The notes beneath the pieces were generated by a model, which saw only the letters and a list, made by a program, of their open reading frames with translations, was not told the origin of the DNA and did not search any database. A stretch of 64,000 nucleotides of DNA from Actinomadura rayongensis (GTDB taxonomy: Bacteria > Actinomycetota > Actinomycetes > Streptosporangiales > Streptosporangiaceae): NCBI RefSeq assembly GCF_009831215.1, contig NZ_WUTW01000001.1, positions 1,133,324-1,197,323 on the forward strand, written 5' to 3'. Below are positions 15,897-24,754 of this stretch, piece after piece (position 1 is the first letter of the stretch; every line of letters starts with the position of its first letter). A program made the position numbers and the translations under genes.

Positions 15897-16373
15897 GTGC
15901 GCCGCGTCGTATGTCCCGGATCGTTCGACCCCGTCACCAACGGACACCTCGACATCATCAGCCGGGCGTCGCGGCTGTTCGACGAGGTCGTCGTCGCCGT
16001 CCTCATCAACAAGACGAAGAAGAGCCTCTTCACGATCGACGAGCGCGTCGCGATGCTCGAAGAGGTCACCCGGGAGTACGGCAACATCCGGATCGACACT
16101 TGGCACGGTCTACTGGTCGACTTCTGCCGCCAGAACGACATCCCGATGATCGTCAAGGGGCTGCGCGCCGTCAGCGACTACGAGTACGAGCTGCAGATGG
16201 CGCAGATGAACCACCGCATGGCGGGCGTCGAGACGATGTTCATGTCCACCAACCCGCTGTACTCCTACCTTTCGTCGAGCCTCATGAAAGAGATCGTCAA
16301 ATACCGGGGCGACGTCACCGGCCTCATTCCCGAGATGGTCCACCAGCGCCTCGCCGAGCGCCTCCAGGAGTGA
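15897..16373 (+). CDS. coaD: Phosphopantetheine adenylyltransferase
   Basis: CoaD transfers AMP from ATP to 4'-phosphopantetheine, giving dephospho-CoA, the penultimate step of CoA synthesis. The 158-residue protein matches the family length. VVCPGSFDPVTNGHLDII at the N-terminus carries the nucleotidyltransferase (T/H)xGH motif. KSLFTIDERVAML, VKGLRAVSDYEYE and the C-terminal SSSLMKEIV are all standard. The start is a GTG after an AGGATGGGAG sequence. The frame continues upstream but adds residues not seen in the family. It supplies the pantetheine arm for the acyl carrier domains of the polyketide synthase, among many other uses. Confidence 0.95.
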   Translation: MRRVVCPGSFDPVTNGHLDIISRASRLFDEVVVAVLINKTKKSLFTIDERVAMLEEVTREYGNIRIDTWHGLLVDFCRQNDIPMIVKGLRAVSDYEYELQMAQMNHRMAGVETMFMSTNPLYSYLSSSLMKEIVKYRGDVTGLIPEMVHQRLAERLQE

Positions 16374-16484
16374 CCGCCCGCCGAGTTGGGGGGCGCTCCC
16401 GCCGTCGGATACCCTGGTGTACCGGCCGCACGGCGGCTGCGATCCGCCGTGCTCGAACACCGGGCCGTCTCTTCCTCTTGAGCG

Positions 16485-17135
16485 TTGGAGTCTCCGCTGT
16501 CTCGCCTCGATCCAAGCGCCCCGCTGGTGCTCGACACCCGGGCTCTCGGCAGGCAGCCGGGCTCGTCCCGCCGGGAGAAGCACAAGGTGCCCGCCCCGGC
16601 CGACTTCGGCGGCGAGATGGTCGGCGTCCCCGAAGGCGCGGACATCGAACTGGACCTGCTGCTGGAGGCCGTCCTCGAGGGCGTGCTCGTCAGCGGCACG
16701 GCGTCGGTGCCGCTCACGGGGGAGTGCGCCCGCTGCCTGGACCCGATCTCCTCGACCTTCGAGGCGGACTTCCAGGAACTCTTCGTCTATCCTGACACCC
16801 GCTCCGGCGGGAACGCCGAGGACGACGAACTCCGGCTCGAGGACGACCTGATCGACCTCGAACCGGTGCTCCGGGACGCGGTGGTGCTCGCGCTGCCGCT
16901 GTCCCCGCTGTGCCGGGACGACTGTCCCGGCCTGTGCCCGGAGTGCGGTGCCCGGCTGGCGGACGCCGAGCCGGACCACCACCACGATGTCGCCGACCCG
17001 AGATGGGCGGCGCTCAAGGACCTGACCGGCGACGGCGCAACGCCGAACGCAGCGCCGGGCTCCTCCCCCGGGGGGAGCGGGGGCGAAGGCCCTCGCGGAC
17101 CGATCGACCCACGAGAAGGAAAGCAGGAGGGCTGA
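16485..17135 (+). CDS. DUF177/YceD family protein
   Basis: A 216-residue protein of the YceD (DUF177) family, encoded directly before rpmF as in most bacteria. In other organisms YceD is tied to 23S rRNA and ribosome biogenesis. The N-terminus contains LVLDTRALGRQPGS, the middle has the conserved GECARCLDPI, and the C-terminal half has a CRDDCPGLCPECG cluster that could bind zinc. After that comes a Gly/Ser-rich tail. The first in-frame start is TTG at 16485 with no good Shine-Dalgarno. A TACCCT -10-like box at 16410 suggests the transcript begins about 70 bases upstream, so the exact start is uncertain. rpmF begins one base after the stop. Confidence 0.85.
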   Translation: MESPLSRLDPSAPLVLDTRALGRQPGSSRREKHKVPAPADFGGEMVGVPEGADIELDLLLEAVLEGVLVSGTASVPLTGECARCLDPISSTFEADFQELFVYPDTRSGGNAEDDELRLEDDLIDLEPVLRDAVVLALPLSPLCRDDCPGLCPECGARLADAEPDHHHDVADPRWAALKDLTGDGATPNAAPGSSPGGSGGEGPRGPIDPREGKQEG

Positions 17136-17136
17136 C

Positions 17137-17316
17137 GTGGCCGTCCCGAAGCGGAAGAAGTCCCGCAGCAACACGCGCCACCGGCGCTCGCAGTGGAAGG
17201 CCGTCGCGCCGACCCTCGTCGAGTGCCCGACGTGCCGCGACAAGAAGCTGCCGCACACGGCCTGCGCCACGTGCGGCACCTACGACCGGCGGCAGGTCAT
17301 CAGCCCGTCGTCCTGA
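17137..17316 (+). CDS. rpmF: 50S ribosomal protein L32
   Basis: L32 of the large ribosomal subunit, 59 residues with a GTG start preceded by AGGAGG at 17125-17130. The protein begins MAVPKRKKSRSNTRHRRSQW, the standard L32 opening, then has CPTC and CATCG, the zinc-ribbon cysteines. It follows the YceD-family gene by one base and ends at a very strong hairpin. Confidence 0.97.
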   Translation: MAVPKRKKSRSNTRHRRSQWKAVAPTLVECPTCRDKKLPHTACATCGTYDRRQVISPSS

Positions 17317-17327
17317 ACGTCCGCGAG

Positions 17328-17359
17328 CACGGGGGACGGTCGCCCGACCGTCCCCCGTG
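17328..17359 (+). terminator. Strong hairpin after rpmF
   Basis: A perfect 14-bp stem (17328-17341 with 17346-17359) closed by a GCCC loop, 11 bases after the rpmF stop. No T-run follows, as is typical for this GC content. It should end the yceD-rpmF transcript, and the rest of the gap to rnc (about 220 bp) holds no gene. Confidence 0.7.
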
Positions 17360-17581
17360 ACCGCGTCCGTCCCGGGCGGCGCCCGCCGTCCGGTCCGTCA
17401 TCGGCGCTGACGCCGGTGCCACGGCCGTCTCCGGGGACCGCGCCCGGAGCCGTGGTACACGCCGGGCCCGCTCCACCACCGGCGCGCACCTCGTCTCCGC
17501 GGACCTTCCCAGACCGCCGGGCGTTCCGTCCGTCACGCGCCTCATCGGCGACCGCGGTCGCCGCTGCTCCCAGGAGGGCAC

Positions 17582-18331
17582 GTGAGCGGGAGGAAACCCG
17601 GCCATGCCGCCGACACGGCGGAACTGACCCGCGCGCTCGGCGTCGCGGTCACCCCCGAGCTGCTGGACCGCGCGCTGACGCACCGCAGCTACGCCTACGA
17701 GAACGGCGGCCTGCCGACCAACGAGCGCCTGGAGTTCCTCGGCGACTCGGTGCTCGGGCTCGTCGTCACCGACACGCTGTTCCGCGGCCATCCCGACCTG
17801 CCCGAGGGGCAGCTCGCCAAGCTGCGCGCGGCCGTCGTCAACATGCGGGCGCTCGCCGGGGTGGCGCGCGCCCTCGGCGTCGGCGCGCACATCCGGCTCG
17901 GCCGGGGCGAGGAGGGCACCGGCGGACGCGACAAGGCGTCAATCCTCGCCGACACGCTGGAGGCGCTGATCGGCGCCGTCTACGTGGACCGGGGCCTGGA
18001 CGAGGCCGCCGCGCTCGTCCACCGGCTGTTCGACGCGCTCATCGCCCGCTCGGCCGGGCTCGGCGCGGGCCTGGACTGGAAGACCTCGCTGCAGGAGCTG
18101 ACGGCCGTCGAGGAACTGGGCGTGCCGGACTACCACGTCACCGAGAGCGGCCCCGACCACCAGAAGACGTTCCGCGCGTCGGTGCACGTCGGCGGCACGG
18201 CCTACGGGACGGGCGAGGGACGCAGCAAGAAGGAGGCCGAGCAGCACGCGGCCGAGGCGGCGTGGACGGCGATCCGCGCCGCCACCGTCCGCCGCGCCGC
18301 CGAAGCGGACTCCGCCGCCGGCGATGCCTGA
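17582..18331 (+). CDS. rnc: Ribonuclease III
   Basis: RNase III cleaves double-stranded RNA in rRNA maturation and antisense regulation. The 249-residue protein has the endonuclease signature [14 protein letters not shown] near residue 47 and the second acidic cluster [13 protein letters not shown] near residue 123, both needed for Mg-dependent cleavage. A C-terminal double-stranded RNA binding domain follows (residues about 160-235, ending with [18 protein letters not shown]). The GTG start has AGGAGG six bases upstream. The stop overlaps the mutM start by 8 bp, so the two are translationally coupled. Confidence 0.96.
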   Translation: MSGRKPGHAADTAELTRALGVAVTPELLDRALTHRSYAYENGGLPTNERLEFLGDSVLGLVVTDTLFRGHPDLPEGQLAKLRAAVVNMRALAGVARALGVGAHIRLGRGEEGTGGRDKASILADTLEALIGAVYVDRGLDEAAALVHRLFDALIARSAGLGAGLDWKTSLQELTAVEELGVPDYHVTESGPDHQKTFRASVHVGGTAYGTGEGRSKKEAEQHAAEAAWTAIRAATVRRAAEADSAAGDA

Positions 18332-19220
18332 GCTGCCCGAGGTCGAGACCGTCCGGCGCGGCCTGGAACGCTGGGTCGCGCGCCGGACGGTCGCCGCCGC
18401 CGAGGTCCTGCACCCGCGCGCCGTGCGCCGCCACACCGCCGGCGCGGGCGACTTCGCCGGACGGCTCGCGGGCGCCGAGGTCGCGGCCGTGCGGCGGCGC
18501 GGCAAGTACCTGTGGCTGCCGCTGTTCACCGGGGACGGCGCCGCACCGTCGGAGGCCCTGCTCGCCCACCTCGGGATGAGCGGGCAGCTCCTGGTCGGCG
18601 AGCCCGGCCGCGAGCGCGAGAAGCACCTGCGCGTCCGGCTGACGTTCGCCGACGGCGGCCTGGACCTGCGCTTCGTGGACCAGCGGACGTTCGGGCACCT
18701 GCTCGTCGCCGACCTCGTCCCGGACGCTCATGGCGCGCCGGACGAGACCGTCCCCGAACCGATCCGCCACATCGCGCCCGACCCGATCGAGGACGCGTTC
18801 GACGACGCCGAGTTCGTCCGCCGCCTGCGCCGCCGCCGCACCGGACTCAAGCGCGCGCTGCTGGACCAGTCGCTGATCAGCGGCGTCGGCAACATCTACG
18901 CCGACGAGGCGCTGTGGCGGGCGAAGCTGCACGGCGCGCGGCCGACCGAGACGCTGACGCGCGCCGAGTCCGAACGGGCGCTCGCGGGCGCCCGGGAGGT
19001 CATGGCGCTGGCGCTCGCGGCGGGCGGCACCTCGTTCGACCGGCTGTACGTCAACGTCAACGGTGAGAGCGGCTACTTCGACCGCTCGCTGGAGGCGTAC
19101 GGACGCGAGGGCCAGCCGTGCCGCCGGTGCGGCGCGCCGATCCGCCGCGACGCGTTCATGAACCGTTCGTCCTTCACCTGTCCCGTCTGCCAGCCGCGCC
19201 CGCGCCGGGCGCGCTTCTGA
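18324..19220 (+). CDS. mutM: Formamidopyrimidine-DNA glycosylase
   Basis: MutM/Fpg removes 8-oxoguanine and ring-opened purines and nicks the abasic site. The 298-residue protein starts [13 protein letters not shown], where Pro2 is the Schiff-base nucleophile and Glu3 the catalytic acid. RRRGKYLWL carries the beta-clamp lysine. [20 protein letters not shown] is the helix-two-turn-helix. The C-terminal zinc finger is CRRCGAPI followed by FTCPVCQ. All catalytic residues are present. It overlaps rnc, and acyP follows after 11 bp, making an rnc-mutM-acyP operon. Confidence 0.96.
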   Translation: MPELPEVETVRRGLERWVARRTVAAAEVLHPRAVRRHTAGAGDFAGRLAGAEVAAVRRRGKYLWLPLFTGDGAAPSEALLAHLGMSGQLLVGEPGREREKHLRVRLTFADGGLDLRFVDQRTFGHLLVADLVPDAHGAPDETVPEPIRHIAPDPIEDAFDDAEFVRRLRRRRTGLKRALLDQSLISGVGNIYADEALWRAKLHGARPTETLTRAESERALAGAREVMALALAAGGTSFDRLYVNVNGESGYFDRSLEAYGREGQPCRRCGAPIRRDAFMNRSSFTCPVCQPRPRRARF

Positions 19221-19231
19221 GAGGACCGCCG

Positions 19232-19522
19232 ATGACGACCGACGCGGCGCGGCTCACCGTCTGGGTGCGCGGGCACGTGCAGGGCGTGGGCTTCCGCTGG
19301 TGGGTGCGGTCGCGCGCGCTGGAGCTCGGCCTGGTCGGCAGCGCGTCCAACCTGCGGGACGGACGCGTCGAGGTCGTCGCCGAGGGGCCGCGCGCGGCGT
19401 GCGCGGCGCTGCTGGACGTGCTCGCCGCGCCCGACGCGCCCGGGCGTCCGGGAACCGTCGAAGGCGCGGCGTCCCGCTGGTCGGAGCCGCGCGGGGGCCT
19501 CTCCGGTTTCGTGGAGAGGTGA
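19232..19522 (+). CDS. acyP: Acylphosphatase
   Basis: A 96-residue acylphosphatase that hydrolyses carboxyl-phosphate bonds such as acetyl phosphate. It has [17 protein letters not shown] near the N-terminus, the phosphate-binding loop with its catalytic Arg, and [17 protein letters not shown] with the catalytic Asn. The ATG follows GAGGA. A small hairpin (CGGGT with ACCCG, 19524-19539) and the palindrome GTTTAAAC follow the stop and may end the rnc operon. Confidence 0.93.
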   Translation: MTTDAARLTVWVRGHVQGVGFRWWVRSRALELGLVGSASNLRDGRVEVVAEGPRAACAALLDVLAAPDAPGRPGTVEGAASRWSEPRGGLSGFVER

Positions 19523-19697
19523 TCGGGTAGGGAGACCCGGTTTAAACCTGCTAAACTGGAGAAGACAGGTTGTTACCGGCCCGTGATGTCCATCTTGACC
19601 CGGACACGCGCCGGTGCGACTCTAGATGAAACGCGCACCGACAACTCTTCTGCGGGCGCGATTCCTGCTGGTTACTCAGCGTGGAGGACCCTTAGTC

Positions 19698-19895
19698 ATG
19701 GCGAAGGCTCTACTCGGCCACGTCGGCGGTCCCGACCCCCGGATGGTCGCGGAGATGCGGCGTCTTCAGCAGCGCGTACGGGATCTGGAAGCCGAGCTGG
19801 TACGGCTTCAGGAGGAGAACGACGAGCTCGCGACGGCGAACGGCGACGACGTTCTGTCGCTCGCGGTGAAGGACCGTGAACCGGCGCTGACCTGA
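19698..19895 (+). CDS. Small conserved coiled-coil protein
   Basis: A 65-residue protein. The first 14 residues (MAKALLGHVGGPDP) are a conserved head that I recognise from other actinobacteria. Residues about 18-48 form a coiled coil with leucines at heptad spacing (MRRLQQRVRDLEAELVRLQEEN). A short acidic to polar tail follows. Function unknown; a dimeric scaffold or transcription-related role has been guessed for similar small proteins but nothing here shows it. The ATG has GGAGGACC about ten bases upstream. An in-frame ATG 72 bases earlier has no ribosome binding site. The 175 bp before it are relatively AT-rich and contain TTGACC and TAGAT elements that may be its promoter. A textbook terminator follows. 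Confidence 0.8.
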   Translation: MAKALLGHVGGPDPRMVAEMRRLQQRVRDLEAELVRLQEENDELATANGDDVLSLAVKDREPALT

Positions 19896-19921
19896 TCAGC
19901 GTCCAAACCGAGAACAACGAC

Positions 19922-19955
19922 AGGGACGCCGCGACGCGGGCGTCCCTTTTGTTTG
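19922..19955 (+). terminator. Rho-independent terminator after the coiled-coil gene
   Basis: A 9-bp stem (AGGGACGCC with GGCGTCCCT) with an 8-base loop is followed by TTTTGTTTG, one of the few hairpins here with a true T-run. It can also act against the esterase gene coming from the other strand. Confidence 0.85.
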
Positions 19956-20019
19956 TCCCCATCTACACGTGCCTGCACGTGTTCGCCCGCCGTTCGCGCA
20001 CCGGACGGCGGGCCGCCCG

Positions 20020-20913
20020 CTAGACGCCGCGGGCCAGCCGGCGACCGAGGAAGTCCAGGTGGCCGGGGGCGCGGCGCATCCAGTACGGCCCGTCGTGGCA
20101 GCCGCCGAACAGGCCGCCCGCGGGCTTCGGCCGCAACCGGTCGCGCAGGCGTCCGGCCAGTGGGGCGAACGTGTCGCTGGTGCCGCAGTCGATCCACGCC
20201 GGAACCGGGCGCAGTGCGTCCAGTCCGGCGAAGACGTCGTTGCGGGCGAAGTCGTCGGGGTCGTCGAACGCGGTGCGGTTGGCGCCGCGCGCGGCGGCCA
20301 GCGAGGTGAACAGCGCGGGCGACGACGCGGCGACGGCGGCGACACGCCCGGCGCCGAGCCGTTCGGCGGACAGCAGCGCGCCGTAGCCGCCCATCGACCA
20401 GCCGAGCAGACCGATCCGCTCGGTGCGCAGGCCGCGCCGGGCGAGCCGCGGCAGCACCTCGCCGGTGATCATCGCGAGCGGGTCGTCGCCGGTCGCGCGG
20501 CGGTGCCAGTACGTCGCGCCGCCGTCCACGCCGACGACGGCGAACGGCGGCGTGCCGTGCGCGACGGCGTGCGCGAGGTAACGGTCGAGGCGCAGCGCGA
20601 GGACGGCCCGGTGGTCGCCGCCCGCGCCGTGCAGCGCGACGACGACGGGCAGTCCGCGCGCCGGGACGCCGCGCGGCGTGACGACCGTCATCGCGACGTC
20701 GGTGCCGCGCGCGGCCGACCGCCAGCGCTCCTCGCGGACGTCCGCGCTCTCGTCCGGGACGGGCGGCGCCGACCCGCAGCGCCCGAGCGCCCGGTCGAGC
20801 CGCACCCGGCCCGGCAGGACGCGCGTCTCCACGAGCCCGAAGCCGCCGAGGCCGGCGAGACCGAGCGCCGCGAGCCCGCCCGCGCCGCCGAGCACCAGCC
20901 GTCTGCCGACCAT
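20020..20913 (-). CDS. Putative exported esterase (alpha/beta hydrolase, esterase D-like)
   Basis: A 297-residue alpha/beta hydrolase. The N-terminus MVGRRLVLGGAGG with a following Ala/Gly/Leu-rich stretch looks like a twin-arginine or lipid-free signal anchor, so export is likely. VVVALHGAGGDH gives the oxyanion strand. GWSMGGYGA is the nucleophile elbow with Ser173, and the family Asp and His would be in the TSDTFAPL and GCHDGPYW segments. The overall order resembles the putative esterase (EstD, antigen 85-like) superfamily. The substrate is unknown. It is the only minus-strand gene between rpmB and the polyketide region and interrupts the usual spacing between acyP and smc, which suggests it is a later insertion into the conserved block. 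Confidence 0.8.
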   Translation of the reverse strand: MVGRRLVLGGAGGLAALGLAGLGGFGLVETRVLPGRVRLDRALGRCGSAPPVPDESADVREERWRSAARGTDVAMTVVTPRGVPARGLPVVVALHGAGGDHRAVLALRLDRYLAHAVAHGTPPFAVVGVDGGATYWHRRATGDDPLAMITGEVLPRLARRGLRTERIGLLGWSMGGYGALLSAERLGAGRVAAVAASSPALFTSLAAARGANRTAFDDPDDFARNDVFAGLDALRPVPAWIDCGTSDTFAPLAGRLRDRLRPKPAGGLFGGCHDGPYWMRRAPGHLDFLGRRLARGV

Positions 20914-21025
20914 CCGCGTCCCCCGTTCCGGCGCCGATCATGGCACGTCGCGCCGGTGAATCCCGTGTCCGGGGCCGGTCGCCGGTATCGTTCGACGGGT
21001 TCCCGGGGAGGAGGTCGACGGCGCC

Positions 21026-24000
21026 GTGTACCTGAAGACTCTGACGCTGCGCGGATTCAAATCGTTCGCGTCCTCCACGACGCTGCGGTTCGAGCCGGGC
21101 ATCACCGCCGTCGTCGGCCCGAACGGGTCCGGCAAGTCCAACGTGGTGGACGCCCTCGCGTGGGTGATGGGCGAGCAGGGCGCCAAGTCGCTGCGCGGCG
21201 GCAAGATGGAGGACGTCATCTTCGCCGGCACCGCCAACCGCGCGCCGCTCGGCCGCGCGGAGGTCGTGCTGACGATCGACAACTCCGACGGCGCGCTGCC
21301 CATCGACTACTCCGAGGTCACGATCAGCCGGCTGATGTTCCGGTCGGGGCAGAGCGAGTACGCCATCAACGGCGACTCCTGCCGCCTGCTGGACATCCAG
21401 GAGCTGCTGTCGGACTCGGGCATCGGCCGCGAGATGCACGTCATCATCGGGCAGGGCCAGCTCGACCGGGTGCTGCACGCGGGTCCGGAGGGACGGCGCG
21501 CGGTGATCGAGGAGGCGGCGGGCGTCCTCAAGCACCGCAAGCGCAAGGAGAAGGCGCTGCGCAAGCTCGACGCGATGCAGGCCAACCTCAACCGCGTCAC
21601 CGACCTCACCGGCGAGCTGCGCCGCCAGCTCAAGCCGCTCGGCCGCCAGGCGGAGATCGCGCGGCGCGCCGCCGTGATCCAGGCGGACCTGCGCGACGCC
21701 CGCGCCCGGCTGCTCGCCGACGACCTCGTCACGCTGCGGACCAGGCTCGACCAGGAGGCCGCCGACGAGTCGCGGATCCGCGAGCGCCGCGTCGAGACCG
21801 AGCGCGCGCTCGCCGAGACGCAGGAGCGCGAGGCCGTCCTCGAAGCAGAGGAGGCCGAGGCCGCGCCGCAGTACGCGCAGGTGCAGGACGTGTGGTTCCG
21901 GCTGTCGGCGCTGAAGGAGCGGCTGCGCGGCGTCGCCGACCTCGCCGCCGAGCGGCACCGCAACGCCGCCGAGGACCGCGCCGAGGAGCGCCGGGGCCGC
22001 GACCCCGAGGACATGGAGCGCGAGGCCGCCGAGGTCCGCGAGCGCGAGGAGATGCTGCGCGCCGCGCTGGAGGAGGCGCAGGACGGGCTGGACGGCGCCG
22101 TCCGGGAGCGCTCCGCCGCCGAGGACGCCCTGACCGCCGAGGAACGCCGCCTCCAGGCCGCCGCGCGCGCCGCCGCCGACCGCCGCGAGGGGCTGGCCCG
22201 GCTGCGCGGACGCGTCGAGGCGCTGCGCAGCAAGGCCCAGGCCGGGCAGGCGGAGATCGGACGGCTCACCGACGCCCGCGCCGAGGCCGAGCGCCGCGCC
22301 GAGATCGCGCAGGAGGAGTTCGCGGCGTTCGCGTCCGAGACGGCCGTCGACCCCGAGCTGGCCGCCGCGCACGAGACCGCGCAGGACACGCTGGCCGCCG
22401 CGCGGGACGCCGCCGAGGCCGCCCGCGCCGCCGTCGAGACGCCCCGCCGGGGCCTCCAGGACGCGCGGGCGGCCGTCGCGGCGGCCCGCTCCGCCGACCA
22501 GGCCGCGCAGAAGCACGTCGCCGCGCTCCAGGCCCGCGTCGAGGCGCTGAACCTGACGCTGGCGACGGCGGCGGACGGCGGCGAGGCGCTGCTCGCGGCG
22601 TCCGGCGACGGGTCGCTGCCCGGCGTGCTCGGGACGGTCGCGGCGCTGCTCACCGTCCGGCCCGGCTACGAGACGGCGGTCGCGGCAGCGCTCGGCGACG
22701 TGGCCGGCGCGGTCGCCGTCGGGTCGCTGGACACCGCCGAGGCCGCGCTCGCCCTGCTGCGCGACCGCGACGCGGGCCGCGCGGACCTGCTCGTCGGCGG
22801 GGGAGCCGGAGCAGCCGCCGACCGGGTCGACGGCGTGGACTACGTCATCGACGCCGTCACCGCCCCCGACGCCGTCCGGCCCGCGCTGGCGTACCTGCTC
22901 GGCGACGTCGCGGTCGCCGCCGACCTGGCCGCCGCCACGGCGCTGGTCCGGCGGCAGCCCACATTGCGCGCCGTGACCCGCGACGGCGACCTCGTCGGGG
23001 CGCACTGGGCGCGCGGCGGCGCGGCGGGCGGCGCGCAGGGCCTGCTGCAGATGCGCGCCACGCTGGACGAGACCGCCGCCGACCTCACCGCCGCCGAGAC
23101 CGCCGCCCACGAGACCGCCGCCGCGCTCGCCGCGTCCACCGCCGCCGAGCAGGACGCGCAGGCCGCGCTGGACGCCGCGCAGGCCGCCGCCGCCGAGGCG
23201 CAGACCGGCGTCAACCACGCGCAGGCCGAACTGGACCGGGTGCGCGCCCGCGTCCGCGAGGCCGAGGCGGAGGTCGCGCAGGAGGCCCGCCGCGCCGCGC
23301 GGCTGGAGGCCGACGCGCGGGCGGCGCGCGGCGAGACCGAGCGGCTGTCCAAGGCGCTGGACGCCGCCACCGACGCGCTCGCCGCCGACACCGAGGCCGC
23401 CGAGGAGCTGGCGCTGCGCCTCGCCGAGGCCGAGGAGGCCGCCGAGGTCGCCGACGAGGCGGGCGACGACACCGCCGCGCGCGACGAGCTGAACGCCCGC
23501 TGCCAGGAACTGCGGTCGGTGGAGATGGAGGCGCGGCTGACCGTCCGCACCGCCGAGGAACGCGTCCAGGCCATCGCCGGGCGCGCGGACGCGCTGGAGC
23601 ACGGCGCCCGCCGCGAGCGCGAGGAACGGGCCCGCGCCGCCCGCCGCCGCGCCCGCCGGGAGGAACAGGCCAAGGTCGCCGCCGCCGTCCACCGGGGCGC
23701 GCTGACCGCGCTGGAGCACATCGAGCGGTCGCTCGCCGACGCCGTCGCGCGGCGCGAGGAGGCCGAGCGCGCCCGCGCCGCCCGCGACGCCGAGCTGCGC
23801 GTCGTGCGCGGCCAGGTCCGGGAGCTGTCGAGCACGCTGGAACGGCTCGTCAACGTCGTCCACGGCAGCGAGGTCGCGCGCGCCGAGCAGCGGCTGCGGC
23901 TGGAGCAGTACGAGCAGCGGGCGCTGGAGGAGTTCGGTCTTGAGGTGGAGGCGCTCGTCGCCGAGTACGGGCCGGACCAGCCCGTCCCGCCGGGCCCGGA

Positions 24001-24694
24001 GGCGGCGGAGGACGCCGTGCCGCAGCCCTACGACCGGGCCGCGCAGGAGAAGCGCGCCAAGACCGCCGACCGGCAGCTCGCCCAGCTCGGCAAGGTCAAC
24101 CCGCTCGCGCTGGAGGAGTTCGCCGCGCTGGAGGAACGGCACGCGTTCCTCACCACGCAGCTCGAAGACCTCAAGAAGACGCGGCGCGAGCTGATGAACG
24201 TCGTCAAGGAGGTCGACGACCGCGTCCAGCAGGTGTTCGGGTCCGCCTACGCCGACACCGAGCGCGAGTTCGTCCGGATCTTCGCGCGGCTGTTCCCCGG
24301 CGGCGAGGGCAGCCTGTCGCTGACCGAGCCCGACGACATGCTCACCACCGGCGTCGAGGTCTCGGCGCGCCCGCCGGGCAAGAAGGTGAAGCGGCTGTCG
24401 CTGCTGTCGGGCGGGGAGCGGTCGCTCGTGGCCATCGCGTTCCTCGTCGCGGTGTTCAAGGCCCGTCCGTCGCCGTTCTACGTGCTGGACGAGGTCGAGG
24501 CCGCCCTCGACGACACCAACACGCAGCGGCTCATCACGGTGTTCGAGGAGCTGCGCGAGTCGTCCCAGCTCATCGTCATCACCCACCAGAAGCGCACGAT
24601 GGAGGGCGCCGACGCGCTGTACGGGGTGTCGATGCGCGGCGACGGCGTCACCCAGGTGATCAGCCAGCGGCTCCGCGACGCCGACGCCGTCTGA
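21026..24694 (+). CDS. smc: Chromosome segregation protein SMC
   Basis: SMC is the ring ATPase that compacts and segregates the chromosome with ScpA and ScpB. At 1222 residues it is normal for the family. The Walker A is GPNGSGKS (residues 31-38) and the N-terminal lobe includes the Q-loop region. Two long, Ala/Glu/Arg-rich coiled coils (about 170-500 and 680-1030) flank a hinge (about 520-650, with LPGVLGTVAALL and a Gly-rich turn). The C-terminal lobe has the signature LSLLSGGERSLVAIAFL and Walker B FYVLDEVEAALDD. The GTG start follows GGGGAGGAGG with about 8 bp spacing. A GC hairpin follows before ftsY. Confidence 0.97.
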   Translation: MYLKTLTLRGFKSFASSTTLRFEPGITAVVGPNGSGKSNVVDALAWVMGEQGAKSLRGGKMEDVIFAGTANRAPLGRAEVVLTIDNSDGALPIDYSEVTISRLMFRSGQSEYAINGDSCRLLDIQELLSDSGIGREMHVIIGQGQLDRVLHAGPEGRRAVIEEAAGVLKHRKRKEKALRKLDAMQANLNRVTDLTGELRRQLKPLGRQAEIARRAAVIQADLRDARARLLADDLVTLRTRLDQEAADESRIRERRVETERALAETQEREAVLEAEEAEAAPQYAQVQDVWFRLSALKERLRGVADLAAERHRNAAEDRAEERRGRDPEDMEREAAEVREREEMLRAALEEAQDGLDGAVRERSAAEDALTAEERRLQAAARAAADRREGLARLRGRVEALRSKAQAGQAEIGRLTDARAEAERRAEIAQEEFAAFASETAVDPELAAAHETAQDTLAAARDAAEAARAAVETPRRGLQDARAAVAAARSADQAAQKHVAALQARVEALNLTLATAADGGEALLAASGDGSLPGVLGTVAALLTVRPGYETAVAAALGDVAGAVAVGSLDTAEAALALLRDRDAGRADLLVGGGAGAAADRVDGVDYVIDAVTAPDAVRPALAYLLGDVAVAADLAAATALVRRQPTLRAVTRDGDLVGAHWARGGAAGGAQGLLQMRATLDETAADLTAAETAAHETAAALAASTAAEQDAQAALDAAQAAAAEAQTGVNHAQAELDRVRARVREAEAEVAQEARRAARLEADARAARGETERLSKALDAATDALAADTEAAEELALRLAEAEEAAEVADEAGDDTAARDELNARCQELRSVEMEARLTVRTAEERVQAIAGRADALEHGARREREERARAARRRARREEQAKVAAAVHRGALTALEHIERSLADAVARREEAERARAARDAELRVVRGQVRELSSTLERLVNVVHGSEVARAEQRLRLEQYEQRALEEFGLEVEALVAEYGPDQPVPPGPEAAEDAVPQPYDRAAQEKRAKTADRQLAQLGKVNPLALEEFAALEERHAFLTTQLEDLKKTRRELMNVVKEVDDRVQQVFGSAYADTEREFVRIFARLFPGGEGSLSLTEPDDMLTTGVEVSARPPGKKVKRLSLLSGGERSLVAIAFLVAVFKARPSPFYVLDEVEAALDDTNTQRLITVFEELRESSQLIVITHQKRTMEGADALYGVSMRGDGVTQVISQRLRDADAV

Positions 24695-24730
24695 CCGCGC
24701 CGCGACCGGCTCCTGTTCGGCGCGGCGCGG
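24695..24730 (+). terminator. GC hairpin between smc and ftsY
   Basis: CCGCGCCGCG at 24695-24704 pairs with CGCGGCGCGG at 24721-24730 across a 16-base loop, directly after the smc stop. There is no T-run. It may be a terminator or a weak barrier before ftsY. Confidence 0.4.
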
Positions 24731-24754
24731 CCGGTCTGGAAAACTGGACGGGCT

